This document shows, one piece after another, positions 48,620 through 58,196 of a stretch of 58,705 nt of DNA; the first letter of the stretch is position 1, and each line of letters begins with the position of its first letter. Source of the DNA: Collinsella sp. GTDB lineage: Bacteria > Actinomycetota > Coriobacteriia > Coriobacteriales > Coriobacteriaceae. The position numbers and the translations under genes are program-made. The stretch covers positions 1-58,705 of the forward strand of contig DXLU01000023.1 of NCBI GenBank assembly GCA_019414565.1, given 5' to 3'. The notes under the pieces were generated by a model that was given only the letters and a program-made list of their open reading frames with translations, had not been told where the DNA came from and ran no database searches.

Positions 48620-49462
48620 TTACTCCTCGGTGCTCTCGGCCGTATCGGCCGTAGCATCCTCGGGCGCCGCTTCGGGCTCCGGTGCGGGGCGCTTCTCGCC
48701 ACCGTAGGTCACCGTCACCATCGCGGAACGCAGGATGCGATCCGCCATGCGGTAGCCCTTCTGGTACACGTCGTTGACAGTCTCGTCGTACTGCGATGCG
48801 TCCTCGACACGCCCCACGGCCTGGTGCTCGAGCGGATCGAACGCCTCGCCCTTGGGGTCGATGGGCTCAACGCCCTCGTGCGCAAACACATCGAGCAGCT
48901 TGGCATGCACCGCATCGACGCCATCGACGAACTGCTTAAAGTCGTCGGAAAGCTCCTGGCTACGGGCATGGTCGATTGCACGCTCGATATCGTCGATCAC
49001 CGGCAACAGCGCGGTGACAAGCTTCTCGGTCGCGCGCTCGCGCTCGGCGATACGCTCATTGGCGGTGCGGCGACGGAAGTTCTCCCAGTCGGCCTGCAGA
49101 CGGGCGGTACGCTCGGTGGCGTCCTTTGCCTTGTCCTCGGCGGCCTTCTGAGCCTCTGCCGCAGCATCGAGCTCATTGCGCACGTCGGCAAGCTCTTTCT
49201 GAGCCTGCTCGAACTTGAGCTTAAAGTCGTTGTCGGCGGCTTCTTCACCGGCGCGGATAGCGGCTTCCACCATCTCGTCCTCGGTCATCGTCGCCTCCTT
49301 GTTGGAATCCTCTACCTGGTTCTCGGCAGCCTCGGCGGCCGGGGCCTCGTTGGCCTCGGTATCGTCAACGGCCTCTACGGGAATCTTCACGTCCTTCTCC
49401 TCAGAGTCAACGGGGGCGGCGCCAGCGGCGGCCGCCTCCGTGCGAGCTTTACGGGCGGACAT
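48620..49462 (-). CDS. grpE: Nucleotide exchange factor GrpE
   Basis: 280 residues, longer than the usual ~200 because of an acidic Ala/Glu-rich N-terminal ~80 residues and a short acidic tail. The core has the long coiled coil (FKLKFEQAQKELADVRNELD...RLQADWENFRRRTANER) and the C-terminal beta domain with EGVEPIDPKGEAFDPLEHQA. It releases ADP from DnaK. The start codon lies two bases after the dnaK stop, with GAGGA as RBS inside dnaK. An internal MTEDEMVEAAIR start is the alternative and would give a normal-length protein. Confidence 0.93.
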   Translation of the reverse strand: MSARKARTEAAAAGAAPVDSEEKDVKIPVEAVDDTEANEAPAAEAAENQVEDSNKEATMTEDEMVEAAIRAGEEAADNDFKLKFEQAQKELADVRNELDAAAEAQKAAEDKAKDATERTARLQADWENFRRRTANERIAERERATEKLVTALLPVIDDIERAIDHARSQELSDDFKQFVDGVDAVHAKLLDVFAHEGVEPIDPKGEAFDPLEHQAVGRVEDASQYDETVNDVYQKGYRMADRILRSAMVTVTYGGEKRPAPEPEAAPEDATADTAESTEE

Positions 49463-49464
49463 GA

Positions 49465-51357
<1,893 letters not shown>

Positions 51358-51466
51358 TAGAAATTCCCTCTCTCTTTTGCGTTCGCGCCGCCTCGACGAT
51401 CTGTCGCGCGGCGCTTCGGCTTGTCTTTCAGGATGTAGTGTATCCCCTTATGGGCCGGAATATACA

Positions 51467-51493
51467 AAATCTAAGTCAATTCATATAAGATTT
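51467..51493 (-). promoter_or_regulatory. HspR-type operator at the dnaK promoter
   Basis: 27-bp dyad with the same outer bases as the clpB site: AAATCTAAGTC on one side and ATATAAGATTT on the other. On the minus strand TATATT follows at a distance compatible with a -10 box. The half-site CTTA-T/A-TAAG differs from the CTTGAGT/ACTCAAG known for Streptomyces HspR. Confidence 0.75.
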
Positions 51494-51622
51494 CTTATCT
51501 CTGAGAGTTTAGGTTCTCAAATGCGCAGGTAGATGCACTGTTTGAGTTCTCGGCAGATCTATTGAGATCTATGTAGAGATGGCTGAGGTTTGCGTCCGGG
51601 GGTGCCTGGGGGGCCGTCTTGC

Positions 51623-51792
51623 GGCAAGCGCATCCCGGTTTGAGCGTGGATTCCGGGTCGCAGTTTCCGTCTGAAGGCTCAACCGGAAACCGTATCCCGT
51701 TTTGAGAGCTGATACCGGGTCGCAGTTTCCGCTAGCGGGCCCAACCGGAAACTGCGACCCGGTTTTCGGCCAAATAACGGGATGCCCTTTCC
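51623..51792. repeat. Array B: alternating 14-bp elements at 30/32-bp steps
   Basis: Six 14-bp elements start at 51623, 51655, 51685, 51717, 51747 and 51779: GGCAAGCGCATCCC, GGGTCGCAGTTTCC, GGAAACCGTATCCC, GGGTCGCAGTTTCC, GGAAACTGCGACCC, GGGATGCCCTTTCC. Orientation alternates every time and the steps are 32, 30, 32, 30, 32 bp, matching array A at 16262. The 18-bp gaps share a loose GTTTTGAG...GATACC pattern. The array occupies the middle of the 659-base divergent gap between dnaK and the ferredoxin gene. Confidence 0.92.
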
Positions 51793-51842
51793 GCAGGCGC
51801 GCTCAATAGGTCAATATTACAAGTCACCTATAGCTAACATTT

Positions 51843-51875
51843 GCGCAGCTCAACGGCCCCACCTGCGCGTTTTTT
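51843..51875 (+). terminator. Possible terminator between array B and ferredoxin
   Basis: GCGCAG (51843-51848) and CTGCGC (51863-51868) form a 6-bp stem with a 14-nt loop, followed by GTTTTTT. It could end a short transcript crossing the array, or act as a leader attenuator for the ferredoxin gene. Confidence 0.5.
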
Positions 51876-52016
51876 AGTAAACCTTGGCATACTCGGCGAA
51901 CGGTATGAAGATGCCGGCCAGAGGGTATTGCAAACGGTCGCTCCCGTGGTATGTTTTTGCCCGAATCAAACCGGCGCGCATCGCCTGTAGCGTCGGTCAA
52001 CAGAGAGGAAACTACC

Positions 52017-52202
52017 ATGGCTCATCCCGTAATTGATGCCGACGAGTGCATCGCTTGTGGCGCTTGCGTCGACTCCTGCCCCGCTGGCGTTCTGGAGCTC
52101 CAGGACGTCGCCACCGTCGCTGACGAGGACTCCTGCGTCGCCTGTGGCGCTTGCCAGGACGCTTGCCCCGCTGGCGCGATCACCGAGATCGTCGAGGAGT
52201 AA
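52017..52202 (+). CDS. 2[4Fe-4S] ferredoxin
   Basis: 61 residues starting MAHPVIDADECIACGACV, with AGAGAGGAA upstream. Two CxxCxxCxxxCP motifs (CIACGACVDSCPAG and CVACGACQDACPAG) give eight cysteines for two cubane clusters, as in clostridial ferredoxins. It is a small soluble electron carrier for anaerobic metabolism. An upstream in-frame extension has no RBS and is not ferredoxin-like. Single-gene unit ending at a strong terminator. Confidence 0.96.
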   Translation: MAHPVIDADECIACGACVDSCPAGVLELQDVATVADEDSCVACGACQDACPAGAITEIVEE

Positions 52203-52242
52203 CAACTCCCGCACTTGCACACTCAAAAGTACACCGTGCACA

Positions 52243-52283
52243 AAAAGGAGGCCTCCGCATCGCCGCGGAGGCCTCCTTTTTTG
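52243..52283. terminator. Terminator of the ferredoxin gene
   Basis: AAGGAGGCCTCCGC pairs with GCGGAGGCCTCCTT, with A5 on the left and T6 on the right. The symmetry lets it act on both strands, although it primarily follows the plus-strand ferredoxin gene. Confidence 0.94.
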
Positions 52284-52320
52284 TGCGGATAACCAATTAG
52301 GCACCATCGCAGGTTGAGCT

Positions 52321-52429
52321 CACGTCAGCGAAAACGTCCCTAAGCGAGCAAGGTGACGTGAAAGAGGAGGGAAGCGTACTTTGGTACGCGACCGACGATT
52401 GAACGTCAGATTGCCGCTTAGGGACGTTT
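52321..52429. ncRNA. Structured element with nested and competing stems
   Basis: Outer stem: AAACGTCCCTAAGCG (52332-52346) with CGCTTAGGGACGTTT (52415-52429), 15 bp perfect. Middle stem: TGACGT (52354-52359) with ACGTCA (52403-52408). Apical stem: GCGTAC TTTG GTACGC (52374-52389). In addition CACGTCA (52321-52327) is complementary to TGACGTG (52354-52360), which would compete with the middle and outer stems. It lies between the ferredoxin terminator and the niaR stop. It may be a small RNA, an mRNA 3' element or a transposable REP-like unit. Type and strand are uncertain. Confidence 0.45.
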
Positions 52430-52439
52430 GCAGCATCGG

Positions 52440-52985
52440 CTACGATAGATCGTCCTCGTAAGGCATTAAATCGGCAAGGTAGCCCTTCTCCTTGAGTATG
52501 GCCTCGATCTCGTCGAGGGTCTGCTCGTCCTCCGCCGCGATGCGATGGAAGTGGTAGCCGCTCGTCACCGTTAGTAGTGGAAAGCTCTTGCCGCTCTCGA
52601 TATCGTGCAGGTAGCGCTCAACATCGCGACGATTGCGGATGTCCAGGTCGGCCGTGATCTTGCCGTACACACGATGGTTGACGATCACGTTGAGCACGGC
52701 GCCACCCGCGTCGACGATACTCGTAAGCTCGTCGCCCGCCTGCTCCACGCCGTGGCGCACCTTAACAAGACGCGTGGGCACGGCGGGGCTACTCGCGGCT
52801 TCCTGCAGCACGTAGCCGCGGTTGGTCGCCACGATATCGTGCCCATCGGCACGCAACAGGGCAATATCCTGAACCACGACCTGACGGCTCACGCCAACCT
52901 CGCGGGCAAGTGCGCTGCCCGAAACGGGCTCCTTGGCTCCTTCGAGCACGCCCATGATGGCACGGCGACGCTCGCGGGCGTTCAT
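52440..52985 (-). CDS. niaR: NAD-biosynthesis repressor NiaR (HTH + 3H domain)
   Basis: 181 residues. An N-terminal winged helix (RRRAIMGVLEGAKEPVSGSA, VSRQVVVQDIALLRADG) is followed by a 3H domain with conserved histidines in VRHGVEQ, VNHRVYG and GYHFHRI. NiaR/YrxA proteins repress NAD genes when niacin is plentiful, using the 3H domain as ligand sensor. The start overlaps the nadC stop, so the repressor is co-transcribed with the operon it presumably controls through the palindrome at 56348-56391. Confidence 0.92.
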   Translation of the reverse strand: MNARERRRAIMGVLEGAKEPVSGSALAREVGVSRQVVVQDIALLRADGHDIVATNRGYVLQEAASSPAVPTRLVKVRHGVEQAGDELTSIVDAGGAVLNVIVNHRVYGKITADLDIRNRRDVERYLHDIESGKSFPLLTVTSGYHFHRIAAEDEQTLDEIEAILKEKGYLADLMPYEDDLS

Positions 52986-53845
52986 TATTTACCGTCCAGC
53001 AGACGCAGGTGCTTAAGCGAGAGGTCGAGGATCGGCGCAGAGTGCGTCAGGGCGCCCGAGCTAATATAGTCGACACCCAGATCGGCCAGGGCGCGAATGT
53101 TGCTGGCGTCCACGTTGCCCGAGCACTCGGTCTTGGCGCGACCGGCGATAAGCTCGATGGCGGCGGCCATGTCGTCATGGGTCATGTTGTCGAGCATGAT
53201 AATGTCGGCACCGGCCTCCACGGCTTCGCGCACCATGTCCAGGTTCTCGCATTCAATCTCAACTGTCGTGGTAAACGACGCATGGGCGCGCGCCATCTCG
53301 ATCGCGCGCGTCACGCCACCGGCGGCATCGATGTGGTTGTCCTTGAGCATGACGGCCGTCGACAGGTTGTAGCGGTGGTTGCTGCCGCCGCCGATCTCGA
53401 CCGCGGCCTTCTCGAAGACGCGCATGCCCGGCGTGGTCTTGCGCGTGTCGACGAGCACGGTCTTGGTTCCCTCGAGCGCCGCGGCCATGCTGTGCGTGTA
53501 GGTAGCGATGCCGCTCATGCGCTGCAGGTAGTTGAGCGCCACGCGCTCACCCGAAAGCAGCACGCGCGCATCGCCGCGCACCTGACCCACATGGTCGCCG
53601 GCGTGCACCTCCTCGCCATCGGCAACGTCGAGCAGCACCGAGCTCTGCGAATCCAGCAGCTCAAAGGTACGGGCAAACACATCCAAGCCGGCGATGATGC
53701 CGTCGGCCTTGGCGATAAGCTCCACCGTGGCGGGACGCGCCGTGGGGCACACGCTCGCCGTGCTCACGTCCTCAAACGTAATGTCCTCGCGCAGAGCCTG
53801 CAAAATCAGATCATCGACGACGAGCTTCATGGTAATGGGATTCAT
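52985..53845 (-). CDS. nadC: Quinolinate phosphoribosyltransferase (carboxylating)
   Basis: 286 residues, the normal NadC length. Landmarks: LREDITFEDVSTASV, LNYLQRMSGIATYT, DTRKTTPGMRVFEKAAV, GGGSNHRYNL with the catalytic basic residues, KDNHIDAAGG, VEIECENLD and DIIMLDNM. It converts quinolinate and PRPP to nicotinate mononucleotide. GAGGAG inside the end of nadB precedes the ATG, four bases after the nadB stop. Third structural gene of the operon. Confidence 0.96.
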   Translation of the reverse strand: MNPITMKLVVDDLILQALREDITFEDVSTASVCPTARPATVELIAKADGIIAGLDVFARTFELLDSQSSVLLDVADGEEVHAGDHVGQVRGDARVLLSGERVALNYLQRMSGIATYTHSMAAALEGTKTVLVDTRKTTPGMRVFEKAAVEIGGGSNHRYNLSTAVMLKDNHIDAAGGVTRAIEMARAHASFTTTVEIECENLDMVREAVEAGADIIMLDNMTHDDMAAAIELIAGRAKTECSGNVDASNIRALADLGVDYISSGALTHSAPILDLSLKHLRLLDGK

Positions 53846-53848
53846 GGT

Positions 53849-55225
53849 CTACTCCTCTGCGGCCTGCGTGCCGGCGGCACGGGCCAAATCATCGATTGCA
53901 AGGGTATCGGAACTCAGGGCGCGATGGCGTCCATCGAGCGCGGGCTCGCCCGCCTGCTCCACGGCCAGCGACTCGCCGGTGCGCATGTACCACGCGGCGC
54001 GACGACCCCAGACCAGCGCCTCGAGCAGACTATTTGATGCAAGGCGATTCTTGCCGTGAACGCCGTTGCAAGCCGTCTCGCCCGCGGCGTAGAGCTCGGG
54101 CATCGAAGTGCGGCCGTCCTTATCGACCCATACGCCGCCCATAAAGTAGTGCTGCGTGGGCGTAACGGGGATGGGCTCGTCCAAGATGTCGCGGCCGTCC
54201 TCAAGGCAGCGCGCGCGAATGTTGGCAAAGTGCCCAGTCACCACGTCGCGCTCGACGGGGGCAAAGCTCAGCCACTCGTGCTCGGTGCCGTCCTGCTTCA
54301 TCTGCTCGCGAATAGCGGCGGCGACCACATCGCGCGGCTGCAGCTCGTCGGTAAAGCGCTCGCCGGCGGCATTGAGCAGAATCGCGCCTTCGCCGCGGCA
54401 GCTCTCGCTGATCAGGAAGGTGCGGCCCGGCTGCGGCGAGAACAGTCCCGTGGGGTGGATCTGCACGTAGTCCAGGTGCTCCATCGTGATGCCGTGCTCC
54501 TGCGCGATGTAGCAGGCGTCACCGGTGAGCTGCGGGTAGTTGGTCGAATGGTCGTACACGCCGCCGATACCGCCCGTCGCCCACAGCGTATGGTGGGCAT
54601 GGATCTTAAACGGCTCGCCGGCATGCACGCCCTCGGCGGCATTTGCCAGCTCGTCGGCGGGACGAACCGAGTTGTCCTCGTCCACGGAAACGGCGACGAC
54701 ACCGGTGCACACCGTGGCGCCATCACGCTCGCCCGTCAGGATGTCGGTCATGGCCACGTGCTCCAAAATCTGCACGTTATCCAGCTTGCGAACGGCCTGG
54801 AGCAGCTTGGTCGTGATCTCCTTGCCCGTAATGTCGGCATGGAAGGCAATACGCGGACGGCTGTGCGCGCCCTCGCGGGTAAAGTTGAGGCTGCCGTCGG
54901 CCTTGCGCTCAAAATCCACGCCCATCGCTAGCAGGTCGTTGATGACCGAACGGCTCGAGCGAATCATGATGTCAACACTCTCGCGGCGGTTCTCGTAATG
55001 GCCGGCGTGCATGGTGTCCTCAAAGAAGGCATCGTAGTCAGAGCCTTCGGGCAGCACGCAGATACCGCCCTGCGCGAGCATCGAATCGCACTCGTCGACG
55101 GCGCCCTTGGAGAGCATGATTACGCGCGTGCTCGTCGGCAGGTTGAGGGCCGCATACAGGCCCGCCACGCCGCAACCGGCAATGACGACGTCGCACTCCA
55201 TGTCGGAGTATTGTTTGGTTTCCAC
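53849..55225 (-). CDS. nadB: L-aspartate oxidase / FAD protein NadB
   Basis: 458 residues from the GTG (VETKQYSDMECDVVIAGCG) that has AGGGAGAGG six bases upstream. An ATG at 55276 would add 17 residues, but those codons lie inside a hairpin repeat (55243-55277) and are unlikely to be coding. FAD-binding DVVIAGCGVAGLYAALN; NadB motifs MLAQGGICV, EGAHSRPRI, HTLWATGGIGGVYDHSTN and RLASNSLLEALVWGRRAA are present. It oxidises aspartate to iminoaspartate, the NadA substrate. In anaerobes fumarate is the probable electron acceptor. Confidence 0.94.
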   Translation of the reverse strand: METKQYSDMECDVVIAGCGVAGLYAALNLPTSTRVIMLSKGAVDECDSMLAQGGICVLPEGSDYDAFFEDTMHAGHYENRRESVDIMIRSSRSVINDLLAMGVDFERKADGSLNFTREGAHSRPRIAFHADITGKEITTKLLQAVRKLDNVQILEHVAMTDILTGERDGATVCTGVVAVSVDEDNSVRPADELANAAEGVHAGEPFKIHAHHTLWATGGIGGVYDHSTNYPQLTGDACYIAQEHGITMEHLDYVQIHPTGLFSPQPGRTFLISESCRGEGAILLNAAGERFTDELQPRDVVAAAIREQMKQDGTEHEWLSFAPVERDVVTGHFANIRARCLEDGRDILDEPIPVTPTQHYFMGGVWVDKDGRTSMPELYAAGETACNGVHGKNRLASNSLLEALVWGRRAAWYMRTGESLAVEQAGEPALDGRHRALSSDTLAIDDLARAAGTQAAEE

Positions 55226-55242
55226 AGGAATCCTCTCCCTTG

Positions 55243-55277
55243 AATGTGACATAAGGAACCGTCCCTCATGCCACATT
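55243..55277 (-). repeat. Intercistronic hairpin nadA-nadB
   Basis: The arms AATGTGACATAAGGA and TCCCTCATGCCACATT pair over ~15 bp. All three mismatches become G-U pairs in the minus-strand (nad mRNA) sense and A-C mismatches in the other, favouring an RNA structure in the operon transcript. It begins four bases after the nadA stop and ends 17 bases before the nadB start. Confidence 0.75.
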
Positions 55278-55280
55278 GTT

Positions 55281-56306
55281 CTAGCGTGCTGCGTACTCGA
55301 GCATGCGGTCGAGCGTGAGCTTGGCCTGGTCTGCCGCCTCGTCCGAGACGCCGATCTGCACCTCGCCCTCGCCCGTCTCCAGGCAGCGCACGAGCTTTTC
55401 GAGCGTGATGAGGTCCATGTTGACGCAGGTGGGCTGCACCGCGGGGAAGTAGAACTTCTTGCCGGTGCCCTGGCAGCGGCGCTCGAGCTCGTAGAGCACG
55501 CCGCGAACCGTCACGATAATGAACTCGCTCGCGTCGGACTCCTCGGCATACTTGATGATGCCGGCGGTGGAGCCGATGTAGTCGGCCTCGGCCAGGACGT
55601 CGGCCTTGCACTCGGGGTGCGCCAGCACGAGCGCGTCGGGGTGGGCCTCCGTCGCGTCGACGATCTGCTCGACGGTGATGATGTGATGGCGCGGGCAGTA
55701 GCCGTTGTTGAGAATGACGTGCTTTTGCGGCACCTGCTCGGCTACGAAGCGGCCGAGGTTTTGGTCGGGAATGAACAGGATATGCTGCTGCGGCAGCTCG
55801 GACACGATCTTGACGGCGTTGGAGCTGGTGACGCACACGTCGCTCCAGCTCTTGATCTCGACCGTGGAGTTGACGTAGCAGACCACGGCCAGGTCGTCGC
55901 CGTACTCGGCGCGCGCCGCGTCGACCGTCTCGCGCTTGACCATATGAGCCATGGGGCAGTCCGCGCCCGGCTCGGGCAGCAGCACGGTCTTGGTGGGGTT
56001 GAGCAGCTTGGCGCTCTCGCCCATAAACTCCACGCCGCACAGCACGATGGTCTGCTGCGGCAGGCTCTTGGCGAGCTTAGCCAGGTAGAAGCTGTCGCCG
56101 ACGTAATCGGCCACAGCCTGGACCTCGGGCGCCACGTAATAGTGCGCCAGGATCACCGCGTCGCGCTGGGTTTTAAGTTGCTGAATGGCCTCGACGAGCT
56201 CTGCGGGCACCAATGCCGCGCGCTCCGTTGCCGTCGTTGCCGATGCCAGGCCGGCCGCAATGTCGCGTGCAAGCTCCGACGCATCCATGTTCGCGCTCTG
56301 TGCCAT
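55281..56306 (-). CDS. nadA: Quinolinate synthase NadA
   Basis: 341 residues; GAGAGGGG precedes the ATG, and a TTG one codon earlier is less likely. Landmarks: DAVILAHYYVAPEVQAVADY, VLCGVEFMGESAKLLNP, LPEPGADCPMAH, VCYVNSTVEIKSWSDVCVTS, HPECKADV, and PTCVNMD with the cysteines expected to hold the catalytic 4Fe-4S cluster. It condenses iminoaspartate with dihydroxyacetone phosphate to quinolinate. First gene of the nadABC-niaR operon. Confidence 0.96.
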   Translation of the reverse strand: MAQSANMDASELARDIAAGLASATTATERAALVPAELVEAIQQLKTQRDAVILAHYYVAPEVQAVADYVGDSFYLAKLAKSLPQQTIVLCGVEFMGESAKLLNPTKTVLLPEPGADCPMAHMVKRETVDAARAEYGDDLAVVCYVNSTVEIKSWSDVCVTSSNAVKIVSELPQQHILFIPDQNLGRFVAEQVPQKHVILNNGYCPRHHIITVEQIVDATEAHPDALVLAHPECKADVLAEADYIGSTAGIIKYAEESDASEFIIVTVRGVLYELERRCQGTGKKFYFPAVQPTCVNMDLITLEKLVRCLETGEGEVQIGVSDEAADQAKLTLDRMLEYAAR

Positions 56307-56347
56307 CAAGGCCCCTCTCTTTTGGCGAATCTTGGGGCTTTAGTATG

Positions 56348-56391
56348 ACACCTAGGTTTACAGCTGACAAGACAGCTGTAAACCTAGGTGT
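56348..56391. promoter_or_regulatory. NiaR operator candidate upstream of nadA
   Basis: ACACCTAGGTTTACAGCTG (56348-56366) and its exact complement (56373-56391) flank ACAAGA; the minus-strand centre reads CAGCTGTCTTGTCAGCTG. A 19-bp-arm perfect palindrome starting 42 bases before nadA is well placed for a repressor, and the TGTCTTG-type core agrees with my memory of NiaR sites in Firmicutes. Confidence 0.75.
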
Positions 56392-56410
56392 AAAGTTGAA
56401 ATAAAGATTC

Positions 56411-56479
56411 AATCATGCGGCAGGTCCATTTTCGAACTGGCAAGCTGAGGACAGCCGAAAATGGACCCGCCCCATGATT
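56411..56479. repeat. 24-bp-arm hairpin upstream of the nad operon
   Basis: Arms 56411-56434 and 56456-56479 (GGTCCATTTTCG with CGAAAATGGACC at the inner end, AATCATG with CATGATT at the outer end) match with two mismatches. The loop is 21 nt. It is followed by 34 bases without recognisable features. Confidence 0.8.
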
Positions 56480-56513
56480 CGGGCAGCCCGTTTTGTCCTG
56501 GACCAAGGGGCAG

Positions 56514-56720
56514 TGGTCAAAAAGGGCCAAATATGAGTACTGTCACCAAATTAGTAGTATCGATTTTCCGGTCCAGAGCAGCAAAATCGCCTTGTTTGGA
56601 GCCCGATCGCGACTCTGAAGAACGAAAATCGATGCACTTTTGGCCTCTGGCACCGATTTTTGAGGCCATTTGGCTGCCACCAAACTGGTAACAGTACTCA
56701 TATTTGGCCCTTTTTGACCA
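56514..56720. mobile_element. MITE-like element with 35-bp terminal inverted repeats
   Basis: The 35-bp ends (56514-56548 and 56686-56720) are reverse complements with one mismatch. Each begins TGGTCAAAAAGGGCCAAATA reading inward. The 137-bp centre holds another dyad, ATCGATTTTC (56559-56568) with GAAAATCGAT (56624-56633), and no convincing ORF. Size and structure fit a non-autonomous miniature transposable element. No target duplication is obvious. Confidence 0.65.
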
Positions 56721-56866
56721 CCGGGTTTCCGGCAGGCCCCAAAAGCGGGCCCGAATCGCTCGATCCGGGCCCGCTGGGGGTAGCGAGCACAATCGAGGTG
56801 TAAGAAGCAAGAGAGGGCCATCGCCTAGAATCGTCAGCGCCTAGATATTCAACGAGAGGAAAGACA

Positions 56867-57260
56867 ATGGTCCGCAGCGACATGCTACCCCAGCCGGACC
56901 GGGGGCTCGGCCTCGACCGGCCCCAGACCGAGGCATTTCACCGACGAGTTCAAGAGGAAGATAGTCGATCTCCACAACGCCGGAAAACCCAGGCGCGAGG
57001 CCATGGACGAGTGCGACCTCGACAAGAGCACCGTGGAGAGGCGGGTCAAGTCGATAAACGAGACCGGCTCGCCGCGCGCCGCCGACAACCGCACGCCCGA
57101 GTAGAACCGGATCCTGGAGCCCGAGCGCGAGAACCGCAGGCTCCGGATGGAGGTCAACGTCTTAAGACGAGCGGCGCCAGCATACGCTCGGAAGTCAGGG
57201 CCATGGCGGCCAACGGGGGGCCGCTGCCCCATATCGGCGCAGCGCTGGCATCGAGGCCTT
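56867..57260 (+). pseudogene. Decayed IS3-family OrfA remnant
   Basis: Plus-strand translation contains RHFTDEFKRKIVDLHNAGKP, STVERRVKSINETGSPRAA, then NRTPE, a TAG, and NRILEPERENRRLRMEVNVL: a helix-turn-helix and leucine-zipper OrfA of an IS3-family element. It has a frameshift after the first ~25 codons and the stop. OrfB is missing; the remnant ends where the intact IS begins (57262). The two elements are of different subtype by sequence. Confidence 0.75.
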
Positions 57261-57300
57261 CTGACCTGTGTCAAGATTTCGGACACGCATGCTCGAGAAA

Positions 57301-58182
57301 TCAAGCGGCCATAGGCATGGCCTCGAGCTTGGGCTCGGTTCTCTCGAAGAAGGCCGCCATGGCCTCGGCCGGCACCTTGTAGCCGATCGTCGAGCGGGGC
57401 CTTCGGCGGTTGTAGTACGCCTCGATGAACTCGACCACCGCGTGCTTGGCGGAATCCCTGGTCGGGAAGCTGCGCCTGTAGTACATCTCGTTCTTCAGCG
57501 TGGCGAGGAACGACTCGGCCACCGCGTTGTCGTGGCAGTTGCCGGCGCGGCTGCAGGACAGCCGCACGTCGTTGTCGCGCGCCCATTCGGCCAGAAGCCT
57601 GCTGGTGTACTGGGCGCCGCGGTCGGCGTGGAATATCGCGTTGCCGGCCACGTAGCCGCGCGATTTGGCCGACGCCAGCGCCGAAACCACGATGTCGGCG
57701 GTCATGCGCTCGGAGAGCGACCAGCCCACCACCATGCGGGTGTTGAGGTCGATGACCGTCGACAGGTACAGCCATCCCTCGCCGGTGCGCAGGTAGGTGA
57801 TGTCGCCCACGAGCTTGCAGGTTGGAACGGGACTGGTGAAGTCGCGGCGCACCAGGTCGGGCCGGGGCCTGGCCTTCGGGTCGGGGATGGTGGTGCGCTT
57901 CCTGGCGTTGGGCGTGCAGCCGCGTATTCCCAGCTCGCGCATCAGCTTGCGCACCCTGTACAGGGTCAATCCGGAGAACTCGCCGGGCAGGAAGCATTTC
58001 ACGAACCGGAAGCCGAACCTGCGGTCCGACTCCAGCCACACGCGCCGGACCGCCTCGCGCTCGGCCGACCAGTCTTCTCGCGGGCAGCCGTTGGAGAGCC
58101 ACGAGTAGAAGCCCGATCGGCTCACGCCGAGCACGCGGGCCATCATTTTCACCGGGAATTCGGCCTTCTCCGCCAACATCAT
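57301..58182 (-). CDS. IS3-family transposase OrfB (DDE integrase)
   Basis: 293 residues if read from the internal ATG at 58182; more probably made as an OrfAB fusion, in which this frame is entered near 58230. It contains an IS3-type helix-turn-helix (ARVLGVSRSGFYSWL) and the DDE catalytic core: VGDITYLRT (first Asp), HADRGAQYTS (second Asp), and NAVAESFLATLKNE (Glu), with YNRRRPRSTIGY at the end. The frame is intact, so the element may be active. Confidence 0.92.
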   Translation of the reverse strand: MMLAEKAEFPVKMMARVLGVSRSGFYSWLSNGCPREDWSAEREAVRRVWLESDRRFGFRFVKCFLPGEFSGLTLYRVRKLMRELGIRGCTPNARKRTTIPDPKARPRPDLVRRDFTSPVPTCKLVGDITYLRTGEGWLYLSTVIDLNTRMVVGWSLSERMTADIVVSALASAKSRGYVAGNAIFHADRGAQYTSRLLAEWARDNDVRLSCSRAGNCHDNAVAESFLATLKNEMYYRRSFPTRDSAKHAVVEFIEAYYNRRRPRSTIGYKVPAEAMAAFFERTEPKLEAMPMAA

Positions 58183-58196
58183 CCGGTAGCATGCGG

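Noticed and set aside
55226..55276. NadB start at 55276
   Set aside because: The extra codons fall in a hairpin repeat and the RBS supports the GTG at 55225.
56517..56821. Short minus-strand frames over the MITE-like element
   Set aside because: They are made of the inverted repeat itself, have no RBS and encode nothing familiar.
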